A stretch of DNA of 10,817 bases. Origin: Desulfuromonadaceae bacterium (lineage in GTDB: Bacteria; Desulfobacterota; Desulfuromonadia; Desulfuromonadales; Geopsychrobacteraceae). The notes below the pieces were generated by a model. That model made no database searches. It saw only the letters and a list, made by a program, of their open reading frames with translations, and was not told where the DNA came from. A program made the translations under genes and the position numbers. Positions within the stretch are counted from its first letter, which is position 1, and each line of letters starts with the position of its first letter. Below are positions 1-6,620 of this stretch, in pieces. Where the stretch lies: assembly GCA_030639985.1 (NCBI GenBank), contig DAOWKG010000310.1, positions 1 through 10,817 of the forward strand, read 5' to 3'.

Positions 1-314
1 AGATCATCGGCAAGACCCTGAGCAATCTTACCCACCAGATTAGCGGTAGCTGGAGCCAATATGAAAAGGTCGGCACGGTCGGCAAGGGAAATATGGTCAA
101 TTTTCTGCTCTTGCTGGAGACTGAACAGGTTGGTATGTACCGGATTGCCAGAGAGGGTCTGAAACGTCAGTGGGGCAACAAACTCACAAGCATTTCTGGT
201 CATAACCACATCAACATCGGCACCTGCCTTAGTCAATAACCGTAGTAATTCAACCGCTTTGTATACAGCGATGCCACCGCTAACCCCGAGAACAATCCTT
301 TTACCATGCAACAT
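1..314 (-). CDS. coaBC: CoaBC (phosphopantothenoylcysteine decarboxylase / phosphopantothenate–cysteine ligase), N-terminal part only
   Basis: This is the start of the bifunctional cytosolic enzyme of coenzyme A synthesis, which joins cysteine to 4'-phosphopantothenate and then decarboxylates the product to 4'-phosphopantetheine. The first 104 residues are visible; the gene runs off the left edge, so the ligase (CoaB) half cannot be checked. The visible part is the FMN-binding flavoprotein (CoaC) domain: a first beta strand followed by GVSGGIA (residues 10-16), a histidine in KIDHISLA (H74) at the place of the catalytic His of the family, and the flavin-contacting [14 protein letters not shown] stretch (87-100). 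ATG at 314 is preceded by TGGAG about 9 nt upstream. It is last in the direction of transcription here and is separated from the hydrolase gene by a 175-nt gap with a large palindrome, so it may be read from the upstream operon or from its own promoter. Identification is firm; full length is not testable. Confidence 0.93.
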   Translation of the reverse strand, partial: MLHGKRIVLGVSGGIAVYKAVELLRLLTKAGADVDVVMTRNACEFVAPLTFQTLSGNPVHTNLFSLQQEQKIDHISLADRADLFILAPATANLVGKIAQGLADD

Positions 315-368
315 AATTACAACTCCAAAAACTCATAAATCATCTAATCATATTCAGCACATCCGCCT

Positions 369-475
369 GATTGGTTCATGATGCCCAAAGCAAGGGTGTT
401 TGTTGCCAGGGATGGCAACAACAAGCCCCATGGATGGGTTCATGCGTCCCTTGTCATGGGCATTATGGACCAATC
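369..475. repeat. Three-armed palindromic intergenic element
   Basis: An outer inverted repeat pairs 369-396 with 448-475: 23 of 28 positions are Watson-Crick matches, and two of the five others are G-T wobbles when folded as plus-strand RNA. Inside it lie two smaller hairpins: 400-407 with 414-421 (perfect 8 bp, GGC/GCC closing, 6-nt loop) and 424-428 with 436-440 (5 bp including one G-T, 7-nt loop). The whole therefore folds as a three-way junction. It fills the gap between the hydrolase stop codon (490) and coaBC (start 314). It has no U-tract, so it is not a classic intrinsic terminator. The design resembles REP/MITE-type palindromic repeats; membership in a repeat family is inference because only one copy is in the window. 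Confidence 0.75.
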
Positions 476-489
476 TCCATACCTTTATT

Positions 490-1110
490 TTATTGCAAAA
501 ACGGATTATGTAATTTTTCTGCCCCAATTGTCGACATCGGCCCATGTCCAGGATGAACCTTGGTATCTTCCGGCAATGGCAACAATTTTTCCTTAATATT
601 GGCGATCAATAATTGGTAATCACCGCCGGGCAGATCGGTACGGCCGATAGAACCGGCAAACAACGTATCGCCAACGATCAAATTGCCATCAACATAGAGA
701 CAAACGCCACCGGGTGAATGACCGGGGGTATGGAACACCTGCAACGACAATTCACCCACTCTTACATCTGTACCTTCTACCAGTTCACCAGTTGGAGCCG
801 GAGAGGATTCGGTTTGCAAACCGTAAACAGAGGCGTGCGTTTCCGCCTGAGCCAGCAATGGAATATCATCTTTATGGATCAGCAATTGGGCACCAGTGGC
901 ATCCTGTAATTGCCGATTACCACCGACATGATCAAAATGGCCGTGGGTATTGATAATCACCTCAACCGTTAGTCCATGTTTCTGTACCAGTTGCATGATG
1001 CTATCGACATCGCCACCGGGATCAATAACAGCAGCCTGGTGGGTTTTTTCACAGCCAACAATGTAACAATTCACCTCAAGTGGACCGGTGGGTAAGGTAG
1101 TCAGTATCAA
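490..1110 (-). CDS. GloB-like metallo-beta-lactamase-fold hydrolase
   Basis: A 206-aa soluble zinc hydrolase of the glyoxalase II / MBL superfamily. The di-metal site is complete: THGHFDH at residues 55-61 (H56, H58, D60, H61), H131 in TPGHSPGG, D148 in VGDTLF, and H189 in VHPGHGP. The opening PTGPLEVNCYIV is typical of the short GloB-like branch. It lacks the C-terminal helical domain of true glyoxalase II (about 250 aa), so the substrate, thioester or otherwise, cannot be named. The start is TTG at 1110; it sits in a TTGA overlap with the stop codon of the exoribonuclease gene upstream, with GGGG about 7 nt before it inside that gene, so translation is probably coupled. No better in-frame start lies nearby, and the family motif begins within ten residues. 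Enzyme class is clear; physiological role is open. Confidence 0.9.
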   Translation of the reverse strand: MILTTLPTGPLEVNCYIVGCEKTHQAAVIDPGGDVDSIMQLVQKHGLTVEVIINTHGHFDHVGGNRQLQDATGAQLLIHKDDIPLLAQAETHASVYGLQTESSPAPTGELVEGTDVRVGELSLQVFHTPGHSPGGVCLYVDGNLIVGDTLFAGSIGRTDLPGGDYQLLIANIKEKLLPLPEDTKVHPGHGPMSTIGAEKLHNPFLQ

Positions 1111-2258
1111 GAGTTTTCCCCTTTTTCAGTTATGGTAGCAAAAAGATCGAGATTCTTTTGTTTCAATTGCTCTCCCAGACTTGCCCCGAGCGGTTTATCA
1201 TAACGCTGCCGCTTCTCTTCGGGCTCTTTTTTGGTAACTGCTGCCGGGGTCACAACCGTGACTGGTGGGATTGACTCGGCTAGCTCCTCAGATTGCCCGG
1301 CACCGGTGTAGAAGTAACGATCATATAACCGATGATAACTGGTCCAATTCCCTTCCCGATTGGGTTCTTTATCAATATGGGTCTGCACCCCGTTGATCTT
1401 CGAATCGAGATCATCAACAAAGTTCAAAATTACCGCTTCCATAAACTTCGGCCGTTTCGGCGAGCCAAAATCGTATTGACCATGATGAGACAAGAGTAAA
1501 TGTTTTATCAGCATTGCCAGTTCAGCGGGAAAATTGGGAAGTAGGCGCACCCGATCCTCAACCATTTGCACCCCGATAACGATATGACCCAACAACTTTC
1601 CGACATCGGTATAATCAAAAGAGCGCTGATACGAAAGTTCACTGACCTTACCGATATCGTGTAACAACGCGCCGCATAGCAACAGATCACGATTCACCTG
1701 TGGGTAGCGTCCGGCGACATCACTTGCCAACGTCGCAACCGCAAGAGAATGTTCGAGCAAACCACCAAGATAGACATGATGCATCGCTTTGGCGGCGGGA
1801 GCTTTACTGTAAAGGGCAAAGAATTCTGAGTCGTCAAAAAACGCCCGCAGCAAAGCAGCAATGTTCACATCGGATACCGATGCCAGCAGTTCATCAAGCT
1901 CGCTACGCATGGTGGCGACAGAACGTTGTGAAACCGGTAAAAAATCACTCAGATCAACCAGTTTTTCGGCAATGGGTTTTAAATCCTGCACAATCAACTG
2001 CATTTTCCCCATATAAACACTGGCTTTAGCATTGACGAGGATAAAATCATCTTTAGCAAACAGGGCCGAAAACTGATCGACCCGATCCCAGATGCGCCCT
2101 TCGACCTCACCGGTACGATCCATCAGTTTCAACGTCATATAGGGCTTGCCGTTTTTGGCCATGGCGGTAATTTTGTCGCGTACCAAAAAGATTGATTCAA
2201 CCCGGTCGCGTTCTTTGAGTTGATTTACATAGATTGTTTTTAAACTATTTTCGTTCAA
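1107..2258 (-). CDS. yhaM: YhaM-type 3'-5' exoribonuclease (OB-fold + HD domain)
   Basis: A 383-aa cytosolic protein with an N-terminal OB-type nucleic-acid-binding domain (about residues 8-100, including KPYMTLKLMDRTGEVEGRIW) followed by a metal-dependent HD phosphohydrolase domain (about 155-300). HD-domain ligands are visible: H161 and H170 in the HHVYLGGLLEH stretch, H200-D201 in LLHDIGK, H225, H258/H259 in LSHHG, and D282/D283. This order is that of YhaM/Cbf1, an exonuclease acting on RNA (and DNA in vitro) known best from Firmicutes. YhaM is usually about 310-320 aa; residues 320-383 form an extra proline- and charge-rich tail of unknown use. The start is TTG at 2258 with GAGGA 4-5 nt upstream; the next in-frame Met is inside the OB fold. 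It overlaps the following hydrolase gene by 4 nt. The family call is strong; the exact substrate here is inferred. Confidence 0.85.
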   Translation of the reverse strand: MNENSLKTIYVNQLKERDRVESIFLVRDKITAMAKNGKPYMTLKLMDRTGEVEGRIWDRVDQFSALFAKDDFILVNAKASVYMGKMQLIVQDLKPIAEKLVDLSDFLPVSQRSVATMRSELDELLASVSDVNIAALLRAFFDDSEFFALYSKAPAAKAMHHVYLGGLLEHSLAVATLASDVAGRYPQVNRDLLLCGALLHDIGKVSELSYQRSFDYTDVGKLLGHIVIGVQMVEDRVRLLPNFPAELAMLIKHLLLSHHGQYDFGSPKRPKFMEAVILNFVDDLDSKINGVQTHIDKEPNREGNWTSYHRLYDRYFYTGAGQSEELAESIPPVTVVTPAAVTKKEPEEKRQRYDKPLGASLGEQLKQKNLDLFATITEKGENS

Positions 2259-2321
2259 AATATCCTCATTTCAAAAATCATTTTAAGTTGGAAATTGTGC
2301 AGGGAACCATCACAATTATTT

Positions 2322-2400
2322 ACAGGGATAGGCAGGATAAAATCTCAACCCTAATGACTTTGGGGTTGTTTATCATCCTGCATATCCTGCTCATCCCTGT
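2322..2400. repeat. Imperfect long palindrome with AGGAT-type repeats
   Basis: Positions 2322-2339 pair with 2383-2400 (16 of 18 positions complementary), and inside the loop CAACCC (2346-2351) pairs with GGGTTG (2363-2368). The right arm also carries degenerate tandem units around ATCCTGC (2373-2398). It occupies the middle of the 200-nt gap between the FAD-dehydrogenase stop (2459) and the exoribonuclease start (2258). There is no T-run after either arm, so it is not a standard terminator, though it could stabilise a 3' end. The rest of the gap (2401-2458, 2259-2291) shows nothing definite; a weak 7-bp inverted repeat with an 11-nt loop lies at 2293-2299/2311-2317. I infer a dispersed intergenic repeat of the AGGGAT/AGGAT type seen in many bacterial genomes. 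Confidence 0.7.
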
Positions 2401-2458
2401 TCAAGTCAAGATTTATGTTTTTTTACGATTTTCCGCCTCAGCGTTAAAAGTATTTTTA

Positions 2459-4036
2459 CTACCGATAACGCTGCAAAATATTTGTCGCTGCATTCATACC
2501 ATCAAGTGCGGCACTCATGATACCCCCGGCATAACCGGCACCTTCACCGGTCGGGAACAGCCCCTTATGGCTAACCGATTCACCGTACTGATCACGGACA
2601 ATTCGCACCGGTGCCGAAGTACGCATTTCCACCCCGATCAACGTTGCTTCGGGGCCGACAAAACCACGCATACGCCGATTGAAGTGGGGTAACGCCCGGC
2701 GTAAGCCGCTGGTAACAAAATCGGGCAAGCAACTGGTTAAATCGGCGTGGACCACCTGGGGCAAGCAGGAAGAAGCAATCTTGCCGCCCCGACCATGTAA
2801 AAATTCGAGCAGCGGTTGTGCCGGGGCACGCCATCCCGCTCCGCCAGCCTGATATGCTGCCTGTTCCCAATGACGTTGGAAATCGATTCCCGCCAACACA
2901 TCGGTAGAGGGAAAATCGGTTGGCGCGACAGATACCACCAGCGCACTGTTCGATTTTTCCATATTACGGCTAAAATCACTCATGCCATTAACGACAATGG
3001 CACCAGCTTCAGATGCGGCATTAACGACCATCCCTCCCGGACACATACAAAAGGAGTAGATGCCTCGCCCGCTATCGGGATCATTCCAAGCCAGACGATA
3101 ATCTGCTGTTGGCAATTGTGGATGACTACCTTTGCCATACTGAATTTGATTTATCAATTCCCGCGGGTGTTCTACCCGTACCCCGACGGCAAACGGTTTT
3201 TGCGCCAATTTTACTTTTTTATCGGCCAACAATTGATAGGTATCACGAGCGCTGTGCCCCAGAGCGAGAACCAATTGGTCGCATTCAATGCGTTCTTTAC
3301 CATTGATTATTCCGGCACATATTTTTCCATTGCCAGTTTCGAACCCGGTCAAACAACTCGAAAATCTGATCTCTACCCCAAGAGCATCAAGCTGTTGCCT
3401 AAATTTACGAAGCACCGACCGCAGGCGATCAGAACCAATATGCGGTTTTGCCTGCCAGAGAATTTCCTCCGGCGCACCAAATTCAACCAACCGTTCCAAA
3501 ATGTGGCGCATCGCTGGATGATTAAGGCGGCTGGTTAGTTTCCCATCCGAAAAAGTACCGGCACCCCCTTCACCAAACTGGATATTACTCTCAGGGTTAA
3601 GTTCCCCCCCCGCCCAAAATTCTTGCACATCGACAATTCGTTCGGCAACGGGGCGACCCCGTTCAACCAAACAAACTCTGGCACCAGCTTCGGCTAAAAT
3701 CAGCGCACTGAAAAGCCCCGCCGGTCCCATACCGACAACCAGAATTTCAGGGCTGGTTGACAACGTACATATTTCAAAAACTGGCGGGATAACGACTTTG
3801 ACCAAGGTCGCAATCTGGCCATTTTGAGCCAATATTTCAGCTTCGTTGGCACAGCTGAATTCAACCGTATAGACCCTTAAGATATCGCTTTTACGTCTGG
3901 CATCAACACCTTTACGGACGATTTTCCACACCTCAATTTGAGACTGGTCAATCCTCAGCATTGCAGCAATTTTTTCTGGCAACAAGCTTTCATCTTCACC
4001 GAGATGCAGAGCTATTTCACGTAATCGTAGCGCCAT
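2459..4036 (-). CDS. FAD-dependent dehydrogenase (COG2509-like), function unknown
   Basis: A 525-aa flavoprotein of the uncharacterised FAD-dependent dehydrogenase group. After a roughly 95-residue N-terminal domain comes a Rossmann dinucleotide fold: ILVVGMGPAGLFSALILAEA (98-117) with the acidic end of the second strand at E125 (VERG). A glycine-rich GEGGAGTFSDGKL motif (155-167) and a C-terminal FAD-contacting GEGAGYAGGI (497-506) complete the family pattern. A CxC motif (FCMCPGG, in the second half) is also typical. Length matches full-length members, and no membrane segment is seen. ATG at 4036 lies 5 nt after the stop of the kinase gene; no clear Shine-Dalgarno precedes it, so translation probably depends on coupling. 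The electron donor and substrate are unknown, and the sequence does not reveal them. Being read together with a sensor-type kinase may be coincidence or may mark a redox link. Confidence 0.85.
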   Translation of the reverse strand: MALRLREIALHLGEDESLLPEKIAAMLRIDQSQIEVWKIVRKGVDARRKSDILRVYTVEFSCANEAEILAQNGQIATLVKVVIPPVFEICTLSTSPEILVVGMGPAGLFSALILAEAGARVCLVERGRPVAERIVDVQEFWAGGELNPESNIQFGEGGAGTFSDGKLTSRLNHPAMRHILERLVEFGAPEEILWQAKPHIGSDRLRSVLRKFRQQLDALGVEIRFSSCLTGFETGNGKICAGIINGKERIECDQLVLALGHSARDTYQLLADKKVKLAQKPFAVGVRVEHPRELINQIQYGKGSHPQLPTADYRLAWNDPDSGRGIYSFCMCPGGMVVNAASEAGAIVVNGMSDFSRNMEKSNSALVVSVAPTDFPSTDVLAGIDFQRHWEQAAYQAGGAGWRAPAQPLLEFLHGRGGKIASSCLPQVVHADLTSCLPDFVTSGLRRALPHFNRRMRGFVGPEATLIGVEMRTSAPVRIVRDQYGESVSHKGLFPTGEGAGYAGGIMSAALDGMNAATNILQRYR

Positions 4037-4041
4037 GACTG

Positions 4042-5244
4042 TCAGTGTACCGCTGCATGGAAAAATGGCAGTTCAAGCAAAAAACAAGCGCCTGAACCGG
4101 CGGGACTGGTAACCGTTACCTTACCACCAAGATTTTTCACAATTCGCATCACAACCGACAGACCAAAACCGGTTCCCTTAGCTTTGGTGGTAAAAAATGG
4201 GTCAAAAATGTGTTGAATTATATCGTGCGGAATGCCATTACCGGTATCAGCTACCGTAACCAATAGTTTTTCGCCATCAGTATGCAGTGAAATTGTCAAA
4301 ATGCCACCGTTCTCCATCTCATACAGCGCATTGCCAATTAGATTGGCAAACACCTGTTCAATTTCAAGAGAAGCAGCGGCGATTGTCGGTGCAGATCGGT
4401 CAATATTGAGATCAATGCTGATGTTCTGCTGGTCAATTCTAGTCTGGTAGTCACTTAAAGTTTTATCAATAACTGCCGCTAAATCGACTCTTTGCTGCTT
4501 ATTGGCAGTGCCGGAACTCGATGCCAGCATCTGAATCAATGTTTCATCTATACGTTCAACTTCCTGAGTGATTTTATAAACATAACCACGATTTTCCTCA
4601 TCCAAGCTATCGGCAATTAGTAAAAGTTGGGCGAATAAGTTTATTGAATTAAGTGGATTGCGAATTTCATGAGCCATGCCGGCTGAAACATGCCCTAAAG
4701 CAGCTAATTTTTCCGATTGAACAATTTCTTCGTGGGCCAGTGCTAACTCCGAACTTTTTTCCCGGACTCGTTGTTCCAATTTTACGTTCCATTGCTCTAT
4801 TTCCAGTTGCAGCAGTTCACGTTCGCGCAGCAATGCCCGATTTTCGATCTCGACTTTCCGTAACGATAATACCGAATCGATGCGCTCCTGCAAATTACCG
4901 CTGGCAAATGGCTTACACAAATAATCTGATGCTCCGGCACGCATCAACTCTACCGCAACCTCTTCATTACCCTTACCGGTGAACATGATTACATAAGTAT
5001 CGGGGTAATTACTCCGAATTTGCTTGAGGGCATCAAGACCATTCATAACCGGCATCATGTAATCGAGTAAAACCAGTGCCGGACGGTGCTCTGCGACCAT
5101 CTGTAGACATTGCTTACCATCATAAGCGGACAAAATTTTGTAGCCACTCCGTTTTAGCAACAACCCGGCGATATCAACGATGGCCCTATCATCATCAACA
5201 ATCAGAACACTTTCACCGGCAAAACAACTTTTAATACCAGCCAT
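4042..5244 (-). CDS. REC–HisKA–HATPase histidine kinase (soluble, receiver at N-terminus)
   Basis: A 400-aa cytosolic signalling protein. An N-terminal receiver domain (about 12-128) has the acidic pocket D17/D18, phospho-acceptor D61 (LLDYMMP), T89 and K111. A probable coiled coil (about 130-180) joins it to a HisKA dimerisation domain with H192 in AGMAHEIRNPLNS, followed by a HATPase_c domain with N-box EQVFANLIGNALYE (296-309), G1 DTGNGIP (333-339), F box FDPFF (347-351) and G2 GTGFGLS (357-363). All catalytic residues are present. There is no transmembrane segment, PAS or GAF domain, so input probably comes as phosphorylation of its own REC domain by another kinase, or by protein contact. 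ATG at 5244 has AGGGAG about 10 nt upstream (5255-5260). It leads the FAD-dehydrogenase gene. Its partner is unknown; the single REC protein encoded upstream is a candidate. Confidence 0.92.
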   Translation of the reverse strand: MAGIKSCFAGESVLIVDDDRAIVDIAGLLLKRSGYKILSAYDGKQCLQMVAEHRPALVLLDYMMPVMNGLDALKQIRSNYPDTYVIMFTGKGNEEVAVELMRAGASDYLCKPFASGNLQERIDSVLSLRKVEIENRALLRERELLQLEIEQWNVKLEQRVREKSSELALAHEEIVQSEKLAALGHVSAGMAHEIRNPLNSINLFAQLLLIADSLDEENRGYVYKITQEVERIDETLIQMLASSSGTANKQQRVDLAAVIDKTLSDYQTRIDQQNISIDLNIDRSAPTIAAASLEIEQVFANLIGNALYEMENGGILTISLHTDGEKLLVTVADTGNGIPHDIIQHIFDPFFTTKAKGTGFGLSVVMRIVKNLGGKVTVTSPAGSGACFLLELPFFHAAVH

Positions 5245-5440
5245 GTAGCACTATCTCCCTGCTATGTTTGCTATTTACAACCATGCAATCACCAGAAACT
5301 TGTCAGCCCTTACTAAAACCATAGCGAGAAAATGACCGTTTGAGAGGGTGGGTTTTCGAGCGTTTGAAAGCGAATAGCATGACTGTTCGTCAAAAAAGCT
5401 CTTGAGTTAGGACTATATCAAGCAAGCGGGTCTATAGGCA
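5245..5440. repeat. Non-coding stretch with a diverged inverted copy of the 160-bp element
   Basis: This region upstream of the kinase gene has no plausible gene. On the minus strand, 5378-5325 aligns with plus-strand 8079-8130 at 40 of 52 positions with one 2-nt gap, beginning with the identical GCTATTCGCT and ending with TTTCTCG. Weaker similarity continues on both sides, for example TGTCAGCCC (5301-5309) opposite the TGTCGGGCTT end of the other element, and a GCGGGT/GCGGTT match near 5427. The recognisable copy is therefore roughly 5299-5440, but its ends are uncertain. No clear -35/-10 pair for the kinase gene could be fixed in this stretch. Confidence 0.6.
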
Positions 5441-5478
5441 AAAAAATCGCAAAAAAAAGCAGCGACAAGGCTGCTTTT
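5441..5478 (-). terminator. Intrinsic terminator of the response regulator–usp operon
   Basis: On the minus strand a GCAGC/GCTGC stem (5474-5470 with 5463-5459, extended by four A-T pairs on the outside) with a 6-nt loop is followed directly by eight Ts (5458-5451) and, after GCGA, by a second run of seven Ts. It lies about 85 nt beyond the usp stop codon and points the right way. This is the only classic rho-independent terminator I can support in the window. Confidence 0.85.
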
Positions 5479-5494
5479 AATAATTCAACGTAAA

Positions 5495-5525
5495 CTGGGG
5501 ACAGGTGCTTGGTACCGGTCCCCAG
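5495..5525. repeat. REP-like GGGGAC hairpin
   Basis: CTGGGGAC (5495-5502) pairs perfectly with GTCCCCAG (5518-5525); after one mismatch four more pairs follow (5504-5507 with 5513-5516, one G-T), leaving a CTTGG loop. It sits between the usp stop codon (5564) and the intrinsic terminator, so it would lie in the 3' UTR. The shape resembles REP palindromes of the GGGGACAGG type associated with IS200-like (RAYT) transposases; that link is inference from form only, as no transposase is present. Confidence 0.6.
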
Positions 5526-5563
5526 AGATGTAATCTACAACTGCCTAAACCTTATGACCGTTT

Positions 5564-6013
5564 CTATGCTTCATCCAGTCTAACCGTCAATACCGGTATT
5601 TTTGATTTGCGCACCACTTTTTCAGCGGTGCTGCCAAACAGGATATGATCCAAACCGGTACGGCCATTGGTTCCCAACACAATCATGTCGGCACCCTTTT
5701 CTTCTGCCTGACCGATAATCTGTTCATATGGCAGCCCGGAGACAATCAAACAATCATAATCTTTAAAATTGACCATGTTGATATTGCAGAAACTTTCCAT
5801 CATCTTCTGTGCCCCAGCTTCAATCTCTTCTTCCAGTTTTTCAAAAGAGATATGGGGAACATAAAACCCCCGCAAATCGACCGGCTCATTAATGACGTGT
5901 AAAATTAACAACCGAGCGGAAAAACTCTGCGCCATCGACAAAGCCATTTTAAAAGCATTGTCGGAGCTTTCGGAGAAGTCAATAGCAGTCAAAATTGTAG
6001 ATATTTTTTTCAT
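5564..6013 (-). CDS. Universal stress protein (UspA family, ATP-binding type)
   Basis: A 149-aa single-domain universal stress protein, the normal length for the family, expected to be a cytosolic dimer. The first strand ILTAIDFSESS carries D12, and the nucleotide-binding signature G-x2-G-x9-G-S is intact at 114-128 (GTNGRTG then FGS), so it should bind ATP, unlike the UspA/UspC/UspD type that lacks the motif. ATG at 6013 has a strong GGAGGAA Shine-Dalgarno (6017-6023). It follows the response-regulator gene after 70 nt and ends before a REP-like hairpin and an intrinsic terminator, so it is the last gene of that unit. Usp proteins are generally induced by growth arrest or stress; the specific client here is unknown. 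An imperfect inverted repeat (AGTAAGT/ACTTAGT) lies in the gap just upstream, of uncertain meaning. Confidence 0.93.
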   Translation of the reverse strand: MKKISTILTAIDFSESSDNAFKMALSMAQSFSARLLILHVINEPVDLRGFYVPHISFEKLEEEIEAGAQKMMESFCNINMVNFKDYDCLIVSGLPYEQIIGQAEEKGADMIVLGTNGRTGLDHILFGSTAEKVVRKSKIPVLTVRLDEA

Positions 6014-6083
6014 TATTTCCTCCAGTCATCATGCACTAAGTAAAAAAATGGACTTACTAAATAAAAATTCATCCCCTAGAGAA

Positions 6084-6476
6084 CTACAACATAGCTACCG
6101 ATTCACCCAATGAACTTGGCTGGTTAAACATATTACCAATAATGGCTCTTAATTCATTCACCTTAATGGGTTTATTCATATACTCATTGGCGCCCAAATT
6201 CATCGACTCCAGATAAGAACCAACGCCACCATAAGCAGTAATCATAATAACTTTGATGTCGGGATAAAACTTCTTCAGTTCCCGCAAAAAAACCAGACCA
6301 TTCATCCCAGGCATATTGATGTCGGTAATTACCAGATCAGCTTTATTCTTTCCAAGATGACCCAATGCCTCGGCCCCATCAGCAACTGCCTCCACCATGT
6401 GACCATCCTGGCCCAGCAACTTAACCAGACAAACACGGGTATTTTCTTCGTCATCTACAACTAGAACTCGCTTCAT
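6084..6476 (-). CDS. Single-domain response regulator (CheY-like)
   Basis: A 130-aa receiver-domain protein with no output domain. Key residues are complete: D8/D9 in VVDDEEN, phospho-acceptor D52 in VITDINMPGMNG, T80 in MITAYGG, and K102 in MNKPIK. Only a short 15-residue tail follows the domain, so signalling must go through protein contact or phosphotransfer, as with CheY or Spo0F. ATG at 6476 has GAGG 6 nt upstream. It is the first gene after a strong promoter (6509-6536) and precedes the universal stress protein gene by 70 nt. The kinase at 4042-5244 could be a phosphodonor or recipient, but nothing in the sequence proves a pairing. Confidence 0.92.
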   Translation of the reverse strand: MKRVLVVDDEENTRVCLVKLLGQDGHMVEAVADGAEALGHLGKNKADLVITDINMPGMNGLVFLRELKKFYPDIKVIMITAYGGVGSYLESMNLGANEYMNKPIKVNELRAIIGNMFNQPSSLGESVAML

Positions 6477-6508
6477 TTATTACCTCGATGAAGTTATTTG
6501 GTACTAAA

Positions 6509-6536
6509 ATTGTAGCAGCAGTTGACACGCTGTCAA
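6509..6536 (-). promoter_or_regulatory. Sigma-70-type promoter for the response regulator–usp unit
   Basis: On the minus strand a perfect TTGACA -35 box (6536-6531) is separated by 16 nt from TACAAT (6514-6509), one base from the consensus -10. Transcription would start near 6502, giving a leader of about 25 nt before the ATG at 6476. It is the best promoter match in the window. Confidence 0.75.
6522..6536. promoter_or_regulatory. Palindrome over the -35 box (possible operator)
   Basis: TTGACA-CGC-TGTCAA is a perfect 6-3-6 inverted repeat, and its right half on the plus strand is the -35 box of the minus-strand promoter. A dimeric regulator bound here would block RNA polymerase. No regulator gene is in the window, and the half-site equals the -35 consensus, so part of the symmetry could be chance. 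Confidence 0.4.
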
Positions 6537-6620
6537 GCGACCACAGCAACTAGGAGGTATTTATTTGGAGTATTTTTTGGCTCTTTAAAAGGGAGTGAAA
6601 AAGACCAAGCGGAGGAATAA

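Noticed and set aside
354..596. Small frames on both strands at 354-596
   Set aside because: They are produced by the palindromic element and the end of the hydrolase gene; no coding evidence.
2234..2692. Plus-strand 152-codon frame crossing the gap at 2259-2458
   Set aside because: It runs from inside one minus-strand gene through the palindrome into another; no ribosome-binding site or motif supports it.
2816..3538. Plus-strand open frame of 240 codons
   Set aside because: It lies wholly inside the FAD-dehydrogenase gene on the other strand, has no family motifs, and is a shadow of that gene's codon pattern.
6543..6620. Possible terminator behind the lipoprotein gene
   Set aside because: Only a weak CTCTTT/AGGGAG pairing with wobble bases is found, and no T-run follows a stable stem.
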